From contig USLH01000126.1 in assembly GCA_900555435.1 (NCBI GenBank), forward strand, positions 1 through 6,478: a stretch of DNA of 6,478 bases, in the 5' to 3' direction. This DNA is from an uncultured Oscillospiraceae bacterium. Lineage in GTDB: Bacteria; Bacillota; Clostridia; Oscillospirales; Ruminococcaceae. This document shows positions 5,226-6,478 of this stretch, piece by piece; the stretch's first letter is position 1, and every line of letters starts with the position of its first letter. A program made the position numbers and the translations under genes. The notes under the pieces were generated by a model. That model saw only the letters and a list, made by a program, of their open reading frames with translations. It did not search any database and was not told where the DNA came from.

Positions 5226-6478
5226 ATTCGATCTCCGGCTTCGGCGCTATGGCATAGTATTTGCTGGTTCGCTGCCGCCAGAGCATAAGAAGTCCCCGAA
5301 CGCACAGCTCCACCGTCATGGCCGTCCACATTCCAAGAAGCCCCAAAGGCTTCACCAGGATCAGCGCCAGCCCGATCCGCACCACCCAGATGCTCAAAAG
5401 GTTCAAAAGACTTGGAACGAAGGTATCGCCTGCTCCCCGCAAGGCTCCCGCCGCCACAATGGACACCCCGAACAGCGGCTCTGCGATCAGCTCGATTCGC
5501 AACACCCGAGCAGCCAGCGCCCGCACGGAAAGATCCGGCGTTAAAAACCGGAACACCAGAGGACAGGCAATCATCATCAGGATCCCCGTAATTCCCATCA
5601 GAACCGCCCCCATGGCGGTACAGATATTCCCGTATCGCTTGGCCTGCTCCGGCTCCCTTGCCCCAACACTTCGTCCCACCAATGTGGTGGCAGCCGAAGC
5701 AATACCGTAGCCTGGCATATAGCAAAGGCTCTCCGCCGTCACTGCAAAGGAGTTAGCGGCAATGGACACCGCCCCCAAGGGTGCGATAATGGTAGTAGAG
5801 ACTACCATCGCCCCGGTAGTGGCCACCTCCTGCACCGCCACCGGAAGGCCGATCTTCAGCGCCTTTTGCAGGATCTTTCGGTCAAAATATCCCTTTTCCC
5901 GACGGTTGAGCCGCAGCTGGGAATTTTTAAGGCAGCACCACCCGACCATGGTCAGGCTGATAACAGCACAAGCCAGCGCCGTCCCCATTCCTGCTCCCAG
6001 CACCCCAAACTTCGGAATACACAAAGCGTTGAATAGCACATCCAGTCCGCACATGGCAGCGTTTAAAACGCTGGGCGTGACCATATCTCCGCTGCACTGC
6101 AAAAACGCCGAACAAAGCGAATTGAGCTGTGAAAACGGCACCATCAGTGCAAACACCATAAAATACGCCGATGCGTCCGCGCAGATCTCCTGCGCGCCGC
6201 CCAGCCAGCCCGGCAGATGCGGACTCAGCCCCACGCCGGTCAGACACAGCAATCCCGACACGATCAGCGCGGCGACCATGCCGTTCCGCACGACATTCCG
6301 CGCTTCGTCTTCCTTCCCTGCGCCGATGTGATGCGCCACCTGCACCGAAAAGCCTGCCGACACCGCCGAAGTGATGCCGTTCATCAGCCAGGTACTGGTG
6401 GACACCAGCCCGATGGACGCGGAAGCATTCGCGCCCAGCGCGCCCACCATGGCAGAATCGATATACTGCATCACGATG
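5224..6478 (-). CDS. MATE family efflux transporter (5' partial at window edge)
   Basis: At least 417 residues of a multi-helix inner-membrane transporter of the MATE/NorM-DinF type, which export drugs or metabolites in exchange for Na+ or H+. The visible protein opens within the first helix at IVMQYIDSAMVGALGANASA, so roughly 20-40 N-terminal residues lie beyond the right edge, and the GTG/ATG codons at 6469-6474 are internal. Two homologous halves can be seen: QVAHHIGAGKEDEARN (about 45-60 of the visible part) is echoed by LVGRSVGAREPEQAKR (265-280). GVLGAGMGTA and the GALRGAGDTFVP loop are family hallmarks. A basic loop near 187-205 joins the halves. The protein ends KYYAIAPKPEIE at TAA (5224-5226), directly at the terminator. 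Substrate is not predictable, and its promoter is outside the window. Confidence 0.93.
   Translation of the reverse strand, partial: IVMQYIDSAMVGALGANASASIGLVSTSTWLMNGITSAVSAGFSVQVAHHIGAGKEDEARNVVRNGMVAALIVSGLLCLTGVGLSPHLPGWLGGAQEICADASAYFMVFALMVPFSQLNSLCSAFLQCSGDMVTPSVLNAAMCGLDVLFNALCIPKFGVLGAGMGTALACAVISLTMVGWCCLKNSQLRLNRREKGYFDRKILQKALKIGLPVAVQEVATTGAMVVSTTIIAPLGAVSIAANSFAVTAESLCYMPGYGIASAATTLVGRSVGAREPEQAKRYGNICTAMGAVLMGITGILMMIACPLVFRFLTPDLSVRALAARVLRIELIAEPLFGVSIVAAGALRGAGDTFVPSLLNLLSIWVVRIGLALILVKPLGLLGMWTAMTVELCVRGLLMLWRQRTSKYYAIAPKPEIE

Noticed and set aside
5159..5725. Minus-strand open frame of 188 codons overlapping the MATE 3' half and the GNAT remnant
   Set aside because: Out of frame with the MATE protein, Gly-rich, and it runs through the bidirectional terminator.
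5762..6331. Plus-strand open frame of 189 codons opposite the MATE gene
   Set aside because: Antisense shadow of a well-supported transporter; Ser/Pro/Thr-rich with no recognisable domain or ribosome binding site.
6469..6474. GTG/ATG codons as the start of the MATE gene
   Set aside because: The frame stays open to the window edge and the visible sequence begins within the first conserved helix, so these are internal codons of a truncated gene.

Overview
The window looks like chromosomal DNA of a GC-rich, Gram-positive anaerobe of the class Clostridia, probably a gut Oscillospiraceae or Lachnospiraceae relative. This is an inference from strong GGAGG-type ribosome binding sites, C/G-ending codons, consensus sigma-A promoters, a lipobox lipoprotein and the gene families present. 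I see no phage, transposon, CRISPR, rRNA or tRNA sequence. Most of the window is ordinary housekeeping or accessory metabolism.

Layout. (1) Bases 2-529 (+) encode the C-terminal part of a galactose-1-phosphate uridylyltransferase (GalT). Its first ~28 codons, however, match the ATP-binding signature of a type III glutamine synthetase, so the left edge is a junction, either an assembly chimera or a real gene fusion/deletion. An intrinsic terminator follows. (2) A promoter near 584-612 drives a tight three-gene (+) operon: a hotdog-fold acyl-CoA thioesterase (632-1057), an M29 metallo-aminopeptidase (1073-2305) and a MIF-type tautomerase (2321-2665). Gaps are 15 bp each. It ends at a perfect 17-bp bidirectional terminator (2680-2724). 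(3) A convergent (-) gene (2738-3784) encodes a PrsA/SurA-like lipoprotein with a degenerate parvulin region and a serine-rich tail. (4) A 293-bp divergent intergenic region (3785-4077) carries back-to-back sigma-A promoters, one for the lipoprotein and one for an amidohydrolase. Between the two -35 boxes (3883-3986) I see nothing convincing. (5) The amidohydrolase (4078-4884, TTG start) overlaps by ATGA a broken GNAT acetyltransferase (4881-5197), which has a one-base frameshift and has lost its C-terminal third. (6) A bidirectional terminator (5180-5225) separates this remnant from a convergent MATE-family efflux transporter (5224-6478, -), whose N-terminus lies beyond the right edge.

Functional links are modest. 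The thioesterase/aminopeptidase/tautomerase operon suggests small-molecule and peptide turnover with no specific pathway provable. The lipoprotein and MATE protein act at the membrane. The amidohydrolase has a complete metal-binding set but no assignable substrate. The observations most worth following are the GlnA-III/GalT junction, the decaying acetyltransferase, and the phenylalanine in the M29 enzyme where characterised members have a tyrosine. I did not find a convincing new multi-gene system.
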